Assembly (NCBI RefSeq): GCF_001487145.1
Contig: NZ_LN913016.1
Coordinates: 1,636,354 to 1,700,353 of the forward strand
Direction of reading: 5' to 3'
Length of the DNA stretch: 64,000 nt
Origin: Anaerococcus rubeinfantis
GTDB taxonomy: Bacteria > Bacillota > Clostridia > Tissierellales > Peptoniphilaceae
Shown here: one piece after another, positions 53,618-64,000 of the stretch
How positions within the stretch are numbered: the stretch's first letter is position 1
How the letters are laid out: every line of letters begins with the position of its first letter
The notes under the pieces: generated by a model
Seen by the model: only the letters and a program-made list of their open reading frames with translations
Database searches by the model: none
Told to the model about the DNA's origin: nothing
Made by a program: the position numbers and the translations under genes

Positions 53618-54262
53618 TTAAGCTTCTTCTGAAATAATATCCTTAACTTTCATTAGTCTTGATATAGTTGCTCTTTCGTTTTCTTCTAGCTTAGCTCTAA
53701 TATATTTGATTGTTTCTTCCAAATCTGGAATCGTCCTATATTCTAGGGCGTTTACCCTTCTTCTTGTTCCTTCTATTTCATCTGCCATAAGTTGAGTTGA
53801 TTTTTCAAGTTCTGCCAAGGTTAGAAGCTTATCCATAACCTTGTTTAATCCTTTTATGGCAAGGTCCAAATCAGCTGATGTTTGGGCAAGGCCATAAGGA
53901 TACATGGAGGCATTTTCGTTTCCTCCCTTGTCAATTTTAAATTCCATTTGTGGAATTCTTACACTCATGACATTTTTTACTTTTATATCTACCCCAATTT
54001 TTTGTGTTGGAAAACTAACTGCTTCTTCCAAAAATTCTGGGCTCATAAATGATGATGCCATCAAAAATCCTTTTGATGATTCTTTCAAATCAGCTTCAAC
54101 TTCTTCACGAAGTCTTTTGTTTTCTCTGATTTTTTCAAGAAATTGTCTCATTAGCTCATCTTGTTTGTCTTTTAAAAGCTTGTAGCCTCTTTTGGATGTG
54201 GCAAGTCTTTTCTTTAGGGTATTTAAATTCATCCTGGTTGGAGTTACATTAAGCCTTGTCAT
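53618..54262 (-). CDS. atpD: V-type ATPase subunit D
   Basis: This is the central rotor shaft subunit. The 214 residues start RLNVTPTRMNLNTLKKRLATSKRGYKLLKDKQDEL, the family signature, and form two long helices with a central segment, ending LEENERATISRLMKVKD. It is the last gene of the operon and begins three bases after the B subunit stop. Confidence 0.96.
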   Translation of the reverse strand: MTRLNVTPTRMNLNTLKKRLATSKRGYKLLKDKQDELMRQFLEKIRENKRLREEVEADLKESSKGFLMASSFMSPEFLEEAVSFPTQKIGVDIKVKNVMSVRIPQMEFKIDKGGNENASMYPYGLAQTSADLDLAIKGLNKVMDKLLTLAELEKSTQLMADEIEGTRRRVNALEYRTIPDLEETIKYIRAKLEENERATISRLMKVKDIISEEA

Positions 54263-54265
54263 AGC

Positions 54266-55657
54266 CTAAGACTCCTTTTTATTTTCGTCTTTATCCAAAT
54301 ATTTATCGATTAATTCATCATCGATTCTCTTTAGTTCAGATTTTGGTATTATTTTTAATAATTCCCAACCAAGATTTAGGGTATCTTCTATGGATCTATT
54401 TGTGTAGAATCCTTGATTTATATATTTTTCTTCAAATTGTTTAGCAAATTCTGCAAAAGCAAGGTCAGCTTTTGAAAGGGCAGAATCTCCAAGGATTTTT
54501 TGAAGCTCTCTTGCGTCAACTCCGGATGCATAAGCTGCATAAATTTGGTTCATGGTATCTGCGTGGTCTTCTCTAGTTTTTCCTTCTCCAATTCCCTTAT
54601 CTTTAAGCCTTGATAAGGATGGAAGAATTGAAACTGGTGGGTTTACTCCTTGATTATAAAGCTCGTTTGATAAAATAATTTGTCCTTCTGTGATATAGCC
54701 TGTCAAATCTGGGATTGGGTGAGTTATATCATTTTCTGGCATGGTTAAAATTGGAATTTGGGTAATTGTACCTGGTTTTCCTTTTAATTTTCCAGCTCTT
54801 TCATAAAGGGTTGCAAGGTCTGTATAAAGATATCCAGGATATCCACGACGGCCTGGAACTTCTTTCCTTGCTGCTGAAACCTCACGAAGGGCTTCTGCAT
54901 AGTTTGTCATATCTGTCATTATAACCAAAACTTGCATGCCTTTTTCAAACGCCAAATATTCTGCTGCTGTTAGGGCCATTTTTGGTGTTGATAAACGCTC
55001 GATTGCAGGGTCGTCTGCAAGGTTTATAAACATTACTGACCTATCCAAAGCTCCTGTTTTCTCAAAATCTTGTCTAAAAAATTGAGCTTCTTCAAATGTA
55101 ATTCCTATAGCTGCAAAAACAACGGCAAAGTCTTCACTGTCATTTAAAACTTTTGCTTGTCTTGCAATTTGGGCTGCAAATTTGTTATGTGGAAGTCCTG
55201 ATCCTGAAAATATTGGAAGTTTTTGTCCACGAACAAGGGTGTTTAATCCGTCGATTGTTGATACTCCTGTTTGGATAAATTCTGATGGATAATCACGGCT
55301 TACAGGATTTATTGCAACTCCGTTTACATCTCTTTTTTCTTCAGGAATAATTGATGGGCCATCATCTATTGGTCTTCCTAGTCCATCAAAAGTTCTTCCT
55401 ATCATATCTTCGCTTACGCCAAGTTCTAGTGGTCTACCTAAAAATCTTACTGATGTTGATTTTAAGTTAATTCCAGAAGATCCTTCAAAAAGTTGGACAA
55501 CAGCATTGTTTTCGTCAATTTCTATTACCCTTCCTCTTCTTCTTTCTCCTGTTTGAAGTTCTATATCAACTAGTTCTTCATAATCAACTCCACTAACATC
55601 TTCGACAAGCATTAGGGGTCCAACTACTTCTGATACGCTTTTATATTCTTTTAGCAT
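54266..55657 (-). CDS. atpB: V-type ATPase subunit B
   Basis: This is the non-catalytic nucleotide-binding subunit of the V1 head. The 463 residues show [24 protein letters not shown] (a degenerate P-loop), [44 protein letters not shown] and [21 protein letters not shown]. Its ATG overlaps the A-subunit stop codon, giving tight coupling that suits a 3A:3B complex. Confidence 0.97.
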   Translation of the reverse strand: MLKEYKSVSEVVGPLMLVEDVSGVDYEELVDIELQTGERRRGRVIEIDENNAVVQLFEGSSGINLKSTSVRFLGRPLELGVSEDMIGRTFDGLGRPIDDGPSIIPEEKRDVNGVAINPVSRDYPSEFIQTGVSTIDGLNTLVRGQKLPIFSGSGLPHNKFAAQIARQAKVLNDSEDFAVVFAAIGITFEEAQFFRQDFEKTGALDRSVMFINLADDPAIERLSTPKMALTAAEYLAFEKGMQVLVIMTDMTNYAEALREVSAARKEVPGRRGYPGYLYTDLATLYERAGKLKGKPGTITQIPILTMPENDITHPIPDLTGYITEGQIILSNELYNQGVNPPVSILPSLSRLKDKGIGEGKTREDHADTMNQIYAAYASGVDARELQKILGDSALSKADLAFAEFAKQFEEKYINQGFYTNRSIEDTLNLGWELLKIIPKSELKRIDDELIDKYLDKDENKKES

Positions 55658-57420
55658 TATTCATCCCCCTTTGCTACAGCTTCTTTGCATTCTTTGTCGA
55701 TTTGTTCTTTGACTTGGTCGAATTCTTCCAAGTTTTCATCTTTTATTAATTTTAATCTTGTGATTTTTTCTTTTACTTCAAGATCTTCAAGTCTATCAAG
55801 ATTTGCTCCATCAGCTAAAGCTTCTAGACTTTTATCATAGAAATAAAGAATTGTATCTAGCATTAAATCTTGTTTTTCCATTGGACAGAAAGCATCTGTT
55901 TCGTGGAAGGCATTTTGTTGCAAGAAATCTTCTCTTAGTGATTTTGTTACATCAAGTTTTAATTTATCATCATCACTTAAACCATCACGACCGATTAGTC
56001 TTACAATTTCTTGTAGGGATGATTCTTGTTGAAGAAGACTCATTGCTCTCATCCTATTTTTTGAGAATTTTTCGTCAACAGTTTTGTCTATATAAGAATC
56101 CATCTTGTCTTGGTAGAGTGAGTAAGAATTTAGCCAGTTTATAGCTGGGAAGTGTCTTTGGTAAGATAAGTCATAATCAAGTCCCCAGAATACTTTTACT
56201 ATACGAAGAGTTGCTTGGGTAACTGGTTCTGATAAGTCTCCACCTGGAGGAGAAACTGCTCCTATTACTGAAAGTGATCCTTCTTTTTCTACTTGTCCAT
56301 TTACAATAACTTTTCCACTTCTTTCGTAGAAATCTGCTATACGGCTTGCAAGATAAGCTGGGAATCCTTCGTCTCCTGGCATCTCTTCCAAACGTCCACT
56401 CATCTCACGAAGGGCCTCTGCCCATCTAGATGTAGAATCTGCCATTAGGGCAACTGAATATCCCATATCTCTGTAATATTCTGCCATGGTAATTCCTGTA
56501 TAAACACTTGCTTCTCTGGCTGCTACTGGCATATTTGAAGTGTTTGCTATAAGTACAGTTCTTTTCATGATTGATTCGCCAGTTTTTGGATCGATTAGTT
56601 CTGGAAATTCGTCAAGTACATCGGTCATCTCGTTTCCACGTTCTCCACAACCTACATAAATTACAACGTCTGCATCGGCATATTTTGCAATTTGGTGTTG
56701 GATAACTGTTTTTCCTGATCCAAATGGTCCTGGAATTGATGCAGCTCCACCCTTTGCAACTGGGAAAAATGTATCAATAACTCTTTGTCCTGTTATAAGT
56801 GGTGTGTCTGGGTCAAGTTTTCTATTAAATGGTCTTGGAGATCTTACTGGCCATTTTTGAATCATATTTAATTTCTTATCGCCATTTTCTGTTTCAATTA
56901 CAGCAACTGTATCTTCTACTGTAAATTCTCCATCCTTTATTTCTTTAACTTTTCCTTTAATTCCATTTGGAACCATAATTTTGTGGTTAATTACTGAAGT
57001 TTCATCAACACTTCCTAGAATATCTCCAGGGATTACTTGGTCTCCAACTTCTTTTTCCGCTTTAAATTCCCATTTTTTTTCTCTATTTAGTGGTGGGGCT
57101 GTAACTCCTCTTTTTAGAAATTCTCCTGCCAATAATTCAAGTTTTTCAAGTGGTCTTTGGATTCCGTCATACATTCTTTCAAGTAGTCCTGGTCCAAGTT
57201 CAACTGATAGTGGAGCTCCTGTTGAAACTACTTCATCTCCAGGTCCAATTCCAGTTGTTTCTTCGTAAACTTGAATATTTGCAACATCCCCTCTCATCTC
57301 TATTATTTCTCCGATGAGCTTATCTTTTGAAACTTCGACCACATCATAGATATTAGCATCAGACAATCCCTTTGCTTCTACAAGTGGACCTGATACTCTT
57401 GTGATTTTACCTTTATTCAA
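55657..57420 (-). CDS. atpA: V-type ATPase subunit A (catalytic)
   Basis: This subunit hydrolyses ATP. The 587 residues contain the P-loop [59 protein letters not shown] (Walker B region), and the long non-homologous insert of V-type A subunits at about 120-190. The start is TTG with AGGAGACC upstream. It is co-transcribed with F and B on either side. Confidence 0.97.
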   Translation of the reverse strand: MNKGKITRVSGPLVEAKGLSDANIYDVVEVSKDKLIGEIIEMRGDVANIQVYEETTGIGPGDEVVSTGAPLSVELGPGLLERMYDGIQRPLEKLELLAGEFLKRGVTAPPLNREKKWEFKAEKEVGDQVIPGDILGSVDETSVINHKIMVPNGIKGKVKEIKDGEFTVEDTVAVIETENGDKKLNMIQKWPVRSPRPFNRKLDPDTPLITGQRVIDTFFPVAKGGAASIPGPFGSGKTVIQHQIAKYADADVVIYVGCGERGNEMTDVLDEFPELIDPKTGESIMKRTVLIANTSNMPVAAREASVYTGITMAEYYRDMGYSVALMADSTSRWAEALREMSGRLEEMPGDEGFPAYLASRIADFYERSGKVIVNGQVEKEGSLSVIGAVSPPGGDLSEPVTQATLRIVKVFWGLDYDLSYQRHFPAINWLNSYSLYQDKMDSYIDKTVDEKFSKNRMRAMSLLQQESSLQEIVRLIGRDGLSDDDKLKLDVTKSLREDFLQQNAFHETDAFCPMEKQDLMLDTILYFYDKSLEALADGANLDRLEDLEVKEKITRLKLIKDENLEEFDQVKEQIDKECKEAVAKGDE

Positions 57421-57433
57421 ATTTGGTCTCCTT

Positions 57434-57745
57434 TTAGTTCAAAATGTTAGCTCCAACAGCTTTTTCTACACTCTTATTTATATCTGCCATTCCAAGTCCA
57501 AGATCTTCCTTGTTGGATGGTATAAGTATAATTGCTGGAGTCATTTCTTCTCTGTATTTGTCTATAGTATCTTGGATTTTTGCTGCAAAATCTTCTGTAA
57601 TAAATATTATGCCAAAATTTTCTTGGGCAAGTTTTTTTACAAGTTTTTTTGCATCTTCTCCATCTACTGCTGTATATACATCAACTCCCAACGCTTTAAA
57701 CATTAGGACTGAATCTTTATCTCCTATTACGGCTACCCTATACAT
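57434..57745 (-). CDS. atpF: V-type ATPase subunit F (NtpG)
   Basis: The small rotor-associated subunit has 103 residues, starting [24 protein letters not shown] with the family's nucleotide-like fold and containing [22 protein letters not shown] start at the ATG at 57745, which overlaps the last codons of the C subunit gene; an upstream in-frame start at 57778 would lie inside that gene with no ribosome site. Confidence 0.92.
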   Translation of the reverse strand: MYRVAVIGDKDSVLMFKALGVDVYTAVDGEDAKKLVKKLAQENFGIIFITEDFAAKIQDTIDKYREEMTPAIILIPSNKEDLGLGMADINKSVEKAVGANILN

Positions 57746-58733
57746 ATAGATCACGCAACCTTTCTTCCATAAATTCACGAGAAAGTGAATTTAGTTTGGC
57801 TGTTAGGATAATTCTTAAATTTTTAATTTCCATTTCACGACTTATAAGATATCCCATAATAACCTCTGGACCATAGCTTACTTTTTTGCTTTCTTTTGCA
57901 AAGTCCATCAAGTGGTTATCAATTATTTTTTCGATTTTTTGCATAGCCTTATACAAATCATTTTCTTCCAAAGCATCTTTTACTTGTGGGTAAATTTTTT
58001 CTTTGAAAAATAGGTTTGTGTATGATGATTTTTCTGCATTTAATGAATCTCTAAAGAGATTTTTTTCAATGTTTCCACCATCTATTAGGGCTTTTTCCAA
58101 TAAATCGATACTTTGATCTTGGCCTTTTATTCTTAAAAGTGCTTTTAAGTTTGTAAGGTCAATTCTTTCTTTGGTGAAATTTATTAAACTTTCATAGTCT
58201 AGATTTTTTGCATCTTCTAGAAGTTTTTCATAAAAATCTTTGTCCAAAGATAGGTCTATATCTTGGGGATCCTTATTTTCCTCGTAAAGGTCTATGGCTT
58301 TTTTGGCATAGGATAAGTACTTGTTATCATCAAGTAAATCTTCTTTTAGATTTCTTTTTAATTTTACAAGGTCAATTTTTCCTATGTCAATGTAGATTGA
58401 TTTGTAATCTTCGTCTTGAATTAGCTCTTTTAACAAAACTTTCAAATTATGGAAATTATATTTTTCTTCCAAGTATTTTACCAAATTTTCATCTGGACTT
58501 ATTTTTATCATGTCCTTGTATGACTGTAAAAGAACTTGGGATAGGACTTTTTCGTAGTCTTCCGGCCTATCTAATTTTTGTAAATATTCTCCATATTTTG
58601 TGTCATTTAAGCTTGATATAGCCTCTTCAAGATTGTCTGTATCTATTAGCCTTTTTAAATTTTCTGAAGTAAGGAGATTTTTTTCATATACTCTTGTAGT
58701 AATTGATGGGCGGATAAATTTTTCTCTATCCAT
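57738..58733 (-). CDS. atpC: V-type ATPase subunit C
   Basis: This is the funnel subunit linking the central shaft to the membrane ring (NtpC, equivalent of eukaryotic d). The 331-residue helical protein matches by position and by segments such as [36 protein letters not shown] and [39 protein letters not shown] precedes the ATG. It is in the standard slot between E and F. Confidence 0.94.
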   Translation of the reverse strand: MDREKFIRPSITTRVYEKNLLTSENLKRLIDTDNLEEAISSLNDTKYGEYLQKLDRPEDYEKVLSQVLLQSYKDMIKISPDENLVKYLEEKYNFHNLKVLLKELIQDEDYKSIYIDIGKIDLVKLKRNLKEDLLDDNKYLSYAKKAIDLYEENKDPQDIDLSLDKDFYEKLLEDAKNLDYESLINFTKERIDLTNLKALLRIKGQDQSIDLLEKALIDGGNIEKNLFRDSLNAEKSSYTNLFFKEKIYPQVKDALEENDLYKAMQKIEKIIDNHLMDFAKESKKVSYGPEVIMGYLISREMEIKNLRIILTAKLNSLSREFMEERLRDLYV

Positions 58734-58743
58734 CTAAATCACC

Positions 58744-59295
58744 TCACTTAAATATTTCATCAACTATTATTTTTTCTAAAGAATCTTTTTCAAAATTTAC
58801 CAAAGATTTAAAGGTATTGTCGTAAAGAATTTTTCCATCCTTTACTACAAATCCTCCATCTACGCTTTCATTTGATATTTTTAATCCATGAAAATCTTCT
58901 TCTTTGAAATGAAATTTCATGTCTTTTTGTAAAAGAATTTCGCCTTTTTCTATTCCTGAATCTTTTAATCTATTTAGGACAAAAGTTTTATAGGAATTTG
59001 GTCCTAATTTTTCTAATTTTTCAATTAGTTTTTCTAAAACTTCTTCTACAACTTGGTTTTTTGCTCTAATTTTTATATCTCTCGCCTCTCTATTTGCAGT
59101 TACTTTTGAATTTTCTTTTATTCTTTTCGCTTCTTTTTGGGCGTTTTCTATAATTTGTGAGACTTGTCTTTGGGCTTTTTCTTCTGATTCTTTTATTATT
59201 TCTTCTTTTCTTTTTTGACCATTAGATAGGATGTGATCGGCTTCTTTTTTGCCGTCTTCTTTTATTCCATCTAATAATAAATCAAGATTGTTCAT
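58744..59295 (-). CDS. atpE: V-type ATPase subunit E
   Basis: This is a peripheral stalk subunit. The 183 residues begin with a long charged coiled coil (about 10-95, e.g. ADHILSNGQKRKEEIIKESEEKAQRQVSQIIENAQKEAKR), followed by a compact C-terminal domain that binds the A/B head (GGFVVKDGKILYDNTFKSL). It pairs with the G/H-type stalk protein encoded first in the operon. Confidence 0.94.
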   Translation of the reverse strand: MNNLDLLLDGIKEDGKKEADHILSNGQKRKEEIIKESEEKAQRQVSQIIENAQKEAKRIKENSKVTANREARDIKIRAKNQVVEEVLEKLIEKLEKLGPNSYKTFVLNRLKDSGIEKGEILLQKDMKFHFKEEDFHGLKISNESVDGGFVVKDGKILYDNTFKSLVNFEKDSLEKIIVDEIFK

Positions 59296-59304
59296 AATAA
59301 AGCC

Positions 59305-61691
<2,387 letters not shown>

Positions 61692-61705
<14 letters not shown>

Positions 61706-62015
61706 TATTTACAATCCTTTCTGTTAAAAGATCTAAAAGCCCATCAATTTTTCCACCATCTTGGTTTAAAATATCCTTGCTTTCTTCTTTTGCCTTGTCA
61801 ATAAGTGGAATCTTTTCCTCGCTTGCTTCTTTCTTTGCATTTTCGATTAAATCGTTAGCATCTTTTTTTGCCTTTTCGATTTTTTCTTTGTAAGAATTAC
61901 TAGCCTCGATTTTTGACGATTCAATTATTTCCTTGGCTTTCATTTTGGCATCGTCTACAAGTTTGTCAGCAGCAATTTCTGCATCTTTAACTTGGTTAAT
62001 TACATCGCTTGCCAT
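61692..62015 (-). CDS. ntpF: V-type ATPase subunit G/H (NtpF, peripheral stalk)
   Basis: The 107-residue, nearly all-helical protein is a Lys/Glu/Ala coiled coil (AEIAADKLVDDAKMKAKEIIESS and DANDLIENAKKEASEEK). It is the partner of subunit E and the first gene of the operon, as in Enterococcus. Two ATGs are adjacent; the second (62015) is five bases from AGGAGGT and is preferred over 62018. Confidence 0.9.
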
Positions 62016-62042
62016 CATTCACCTCCTACTATATACAGTATT

Positions 62043-62051
62043 ATTATAGCA
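62043..62051 (-). promoter_or_regulatory. V-ATPase operon promoter, extended -10
   Basis: TGCTATAAT is an ideal extended -10 box about 28 bases before the first operon start codon. No good -35 is visible, as is common with the extended form. Confidence 0.65.
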
Positions 62052-62219
62052 TATTGACCATATAAATATATATTACCCAATTTGAATAATATTTATAGGA
62101 ATTTTAAAATATTAGAATTTCTTTTTCAAAAATTTTCCATTTTTAATAAGTTATTTTTTAAAATTTCCCTGCTATTTTTTTTATTTTATTTTAAAATTTT
62201 ATTCTAATTATGTATTATG

Positions 62220-62272
62220 TTGACAAAAATTTCTCATTTTATATAATGAAATTGATAATAGTTATCGTTATC
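62220..62272 (+). promoter_or_regulatory. Strong promoter with Fur-box-like operator
   Basis: TTGACA (62220-62225) and TATAAT (62242-62247) are 16 bases apart. GATAATAGTTATCGTTATC (62254-62272) follows directly over the transcription start; it matches the Fur consensus GATAATGATAATCATTATC except for a few bases in the centre. Binding there would block initiation. Confidence 0.75.
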
Positions 62273-62287
62273 TGAAAGGAAATTTTT

Positions 62288-62563
62288 ATGTTTAATTTAT
62301 CAAATAAAATTTTTAATAAAATAAAAAATAAAAGACAAGTTTTCTACTTATCCTTATTTATTCTTACATATTTTCTAACAGCTTTTAATCATATTTTTGT
62401 AAGAAGTTTTTTCTTATCTAAAATTTTTTCTATTTTTTTGGGGATTATTTCTTTATATTTTTTAAATAAAACTCATATAATCCCCAAAAAATCTCAATTT
62501 ATTTTAAAATCTATTCTTTTTATATTTATAGGACTTTCTTTTTTATCTCTATTTTTGGTCTAA
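62288..62563 (+). CDS. Small membrane protein of unknown function under a Fur-like operator
   Basis: I do not recognise this 91-residue protein. It has three hydrophobic segments (about 17-36, 39-57, 69-90), a basic N-terminus (NKIFNKIKNKRQ) and positive residues in the loops. GAAAGGA precedes the ATG. It is preceded by a strong promoter with a Fur-box-like site, suggesting an iron-starvation role. Its 3' end overlaps the convergent glpX gene by 15 bases. Confidence 0.75.
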   Translation: MFNLSNKIFNKIKNKRQVFYLSLFILTYFLTAFNHIFVRSFFLSKIFSIFLGIISLYFLNKTHIIPKKSQFILKSILFIFIGLSFLSLFLV

Positions 62564-63511
62564 TTTTTGATCAAGTTTGTGAACTGAGTCGATATATCTT
62601 ATTGTTCCTGATGGAAGTCTTAATAAAAGTGATTGGGTTTCTGCCATGTTATTTTTTGTGTAGGATACGCCTTTTAAAAATGTGCCATCAGTTATTCCTG
62701 TAGCAGCAAACAAAACATCATCGCCTTTTACCAAATCGTCTATAGTATAAACTTTATCAAAATCCACTCCCATTTTTAGGCATCTTTTTACTTGTTTTGA
62801 GTCTGATGGGGCAAATACTCCTTGGAAATCTCCTCCCAAACACTTTAAGGCTGCAGCTGCTATTACTCCTTCTGGAGCTCCGCCTATTCCCATTATAAGG
62901 TCAATTTTCCCACCTGATAATTCTGTTGCTATGGCTGTTAATACATCGCCGTCTTCTACCATAGAAATTCTTGCTCCAGCTTCTCTTATTTCCTCAACTA
63001 ACTTTTCGTGTCTTGGCCTATGCAAAACTGAAACTGTAATATCTGAAACTTTTTTGTTTAAAGCCTTTGCTACATTTTCTATATTTTCTTTGGTAGATTT
63101 ATTTATGTCTATAACACCCTTTGCCTTACTTCCTGTGGCAATTTTATTCATATACACATCTGGAGCATTTAATAGGCAACCTTCTGGTGCTACTGCAATA
63201 ACTGAAATCGAATTGCTTGTTCCATTTGCAAGAGATGCTGTTCCGTCGATTGGATCTACAGCTATATCTACAACATCATCTTGGCTCATATCTCCAATTT
63301 CTTCACCTATGTATAACATAGGAGCTTCGTCGATTTCGCCTTCTCCTATTACAACTCTTCCGTTTATGCCCAAATAACTAAACATAGCCCTCATTTGGTC
63401 TACTGCAATATTGTCAGAATCGTTTTTCTTTCCCTTGCCCAAATATTTTGCACTTGCAAGGGCTGCCGCTTCGGTTACTCTACATAAGTTGATACCTAAG
63501 TCTCTATTCAT
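62549..63511 (-). CDS. glpX: Class II fructose-1,6-bisphosphatase (GlpX)
   Basis: The enzyme dephosphorylates fructose-1,6-bisphosphate in gluconeogenesis. The 320 residues have the GlpX motifs: VIGEGEIDEAPMLYIGEEIG, DIAVDPIDGTASLANG (metal site), IMGIGGAPEGVIAAAALKCLGGDFQG and FAATGITDGTFLKGV. Alternative acceptance of sedoheptulose bisphosphate is possible in this family. AAGGAG precedes the ATG. The C-terminus ends in a tandem KLDQKLDQK. It is transcribed alone. Confidence 0.96.
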   Translation of the reverse strand: MNRDLGINLCRVTEAAALASAKYLGKGKKNDSDNIAVDQMRAMFSYLGINGRVVIGEGEIDEAPMLYIGEEIGDMSQDDVVDIAVDPIDGTASLANGTSNSISVIAVAPEGCLLNAPDVYMNKIATGSKAKGVIDINKSTKENIENVAKALNKKVSDITVSVLHRPRHEKLVEEIREAGARISMVEDGDVLTAIATELSGGKIDLIMGIGGAPEGVIAAAALKCLGGDFQGVFAPSDSKQVKRCLKMGVDFDKVYTIDDLVKGDDVLFAATGITDGTFLKGVSYTKNNMAETQSLLLRLPSGTIRYIDSVHKLDQKLDQK

Positions 63512-63658
63512 TTTTTCTCCTTTAAATTTCCTTCTTAAAGTTTGTCGGAAATAAACAATTTCCTATATTTAATGATACCAAGAAGTGAAAATTTTTTAAA
63601 GACTTTTTTGTGTTTTTAAAGCTTAAAATTAATTCATTTAATTTTTAAGAATTTATGA

Positions 63659-63664
63659 TATAAT
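63659..63664 (+). promoter_or_regulatory. Extended -10 of the terminal lipoprotein gene
   Basis: TGATATAAT lies about 30 bases before the start codon at 63693. Confidence 0.55.
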
Positions 63665-63692
63665 CAATGGGTAAAAGAAATTTGGAGTATTT

Positions 63693-64000
63693 ATGAAAAA
63701 AATTTTAATTTTTTTATTTATATTAATTTTTTCTTCTTGTGGAAAAAATGAAAGTATAAATAAATCAAATCAAAGCAATTTAAAAAAACAAAGTATTTCT
63801 TCTTCTTCATCATCAAATGAAAAGGAAAAAAAGAAAAGACTAGAATATAAGCACGACAATATTGAGGGATTTAAAAGAGATAATTCTTTATTTATTGATA
63901 GGATGCTTGGAGATTATCCCGCTGATATTACGAGTAGCTCTGATGAGCCTTACAAAAATGATGAACTTAGAAATTTAGATTATAATAAAAATATTTATTT
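63693..64000 (+). CDS. Lipoprotein, C-terminus beyond window
   Basis: The partial gene begins MKKILIFLFILIFSSC, a lipoprotein signal with lipobox FSSC (Cys16). It continues with a Ser/Asn/Lys linker (about 18-50) and a start of a folded part (YKHDNIEGFKRDNSLFIDRMLGDYPADITSSSDEPYKNDELR). About 102 residues are visible. I do not recognise the family. TTGGAG precedes the ATG and an extended -10 lies at 63659. Confidence 0.8.
   Translation, partial: MKKILIFLFILIFSSCGKNESINKSNQSNLKKQSISSSSSSNEKEKKKRLEYKHDNIEGFKRDNSLFIDRMLGDYPADITSSSDEPYKNDELRNLDYNKNIY

Noticed and set aside
62549-62563. Frameshift or assembly error where two genes overlap
   Set aside because: Both convergent genes have clean stops and complete proteins, so a 15-base 3' overlap is the simpler reading.

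Overview
The window is AT-rich (roughly 30% GC) low-GC Gram-positive DNA, most consistent with an anaerobic, host-associated Peptoniphilaceae-type firmicute such as Anaerococcus, Peptoniphilus or Finegoldia. The signs are a giant sortase-anchored adhesin with class C sortases, rubrerythrin, a Na+-type V-ATPase operon in Enterococcus order, the ACT/DUF711 pair, a T-box in front of thrS and a tetrahydrofolate riboswitch in front of folT. The genus is an inference; no rRNA is present to confirm it.

Layout. 1-11.2 kb (minus): three overlapping class C sortases, then a >2,570-residue adhesin that runs off the left edge. 11.4-14 kb (plus): a DUF1659/DUF2922-like pair, a repeat-packed intergenic region, a small sigma-like factor and a ComK-like regulator. 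14-25 kb: nagB, the DUF711/ACT pair, rubrerythrin with PerR/Fur-like sites, pgi, two unknown membrane proteins, a MATE exporter, and thrS under a T-box. 25.3-29.7 kb (minus): an amino-sugar-type operon (PTS EIICB, a divergent NagB, an M20 amidase, an RpiR regulator). 30-35 kb (plus): GntR and AbgT transporter, a Phd-like orphan antitoxin, a KdgT-like permease, the THF riboswitch with folT, and a compact convergent locus that looks like an Fst/par type I toxin-antitoxin. 35-41 kb (minus): PepSY lipoprotein, nagA with an AIM24 protein, a CmpB-like membrane protein, galE with a nucleotidyltransferase. 41.3-42.9 kb: CoA-disulfide reductase with rhodanese domain. 43.1-52.1 kb: a methylthioribose/5-deoxyribose salvage cluster (MtnK, MtnA, class II aldolase, Fe-alcohol dehydrogenase, hydroxyacid dehydrogenase, FGGY kinase, NhaC-type transporter, DeoR regulator). 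52.2-62 kb (minus): a CorC/hemolysin-type protein and the nine-gene V-ATPase operon. 62.2 kb to the end: a small membrane protein behind a Fur-box promoter, glpX, and a truncated lipoprotein gene.

How it fits together. The metabolism is fermentative sugar and amino-sugar use feeding glycolysis (nagA, nagB, PTS, pgi, glpX, galE) with Na+ energetics (V-ATPase, NhaC, MATE). The salvage cluster would turn the sugar moiety of radical-SAM and polyamine by-products into dihydroxyacetone phosphate plus an alcohol.

The most unusual content is outside the proteins. A family of GAGATCTC...CTCGAGATGGG palindromic units occurs at about fifteen intergenic sites, often as head-to-head inverted pairs. Three to four long copies carry twin 12-bp hairpins with the same AAATCAA loop. 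The par-like toxin locus, a candidate thioester domain in the adhesin, the sigma/ComK pair and the salvage cluster are the other points worth following.
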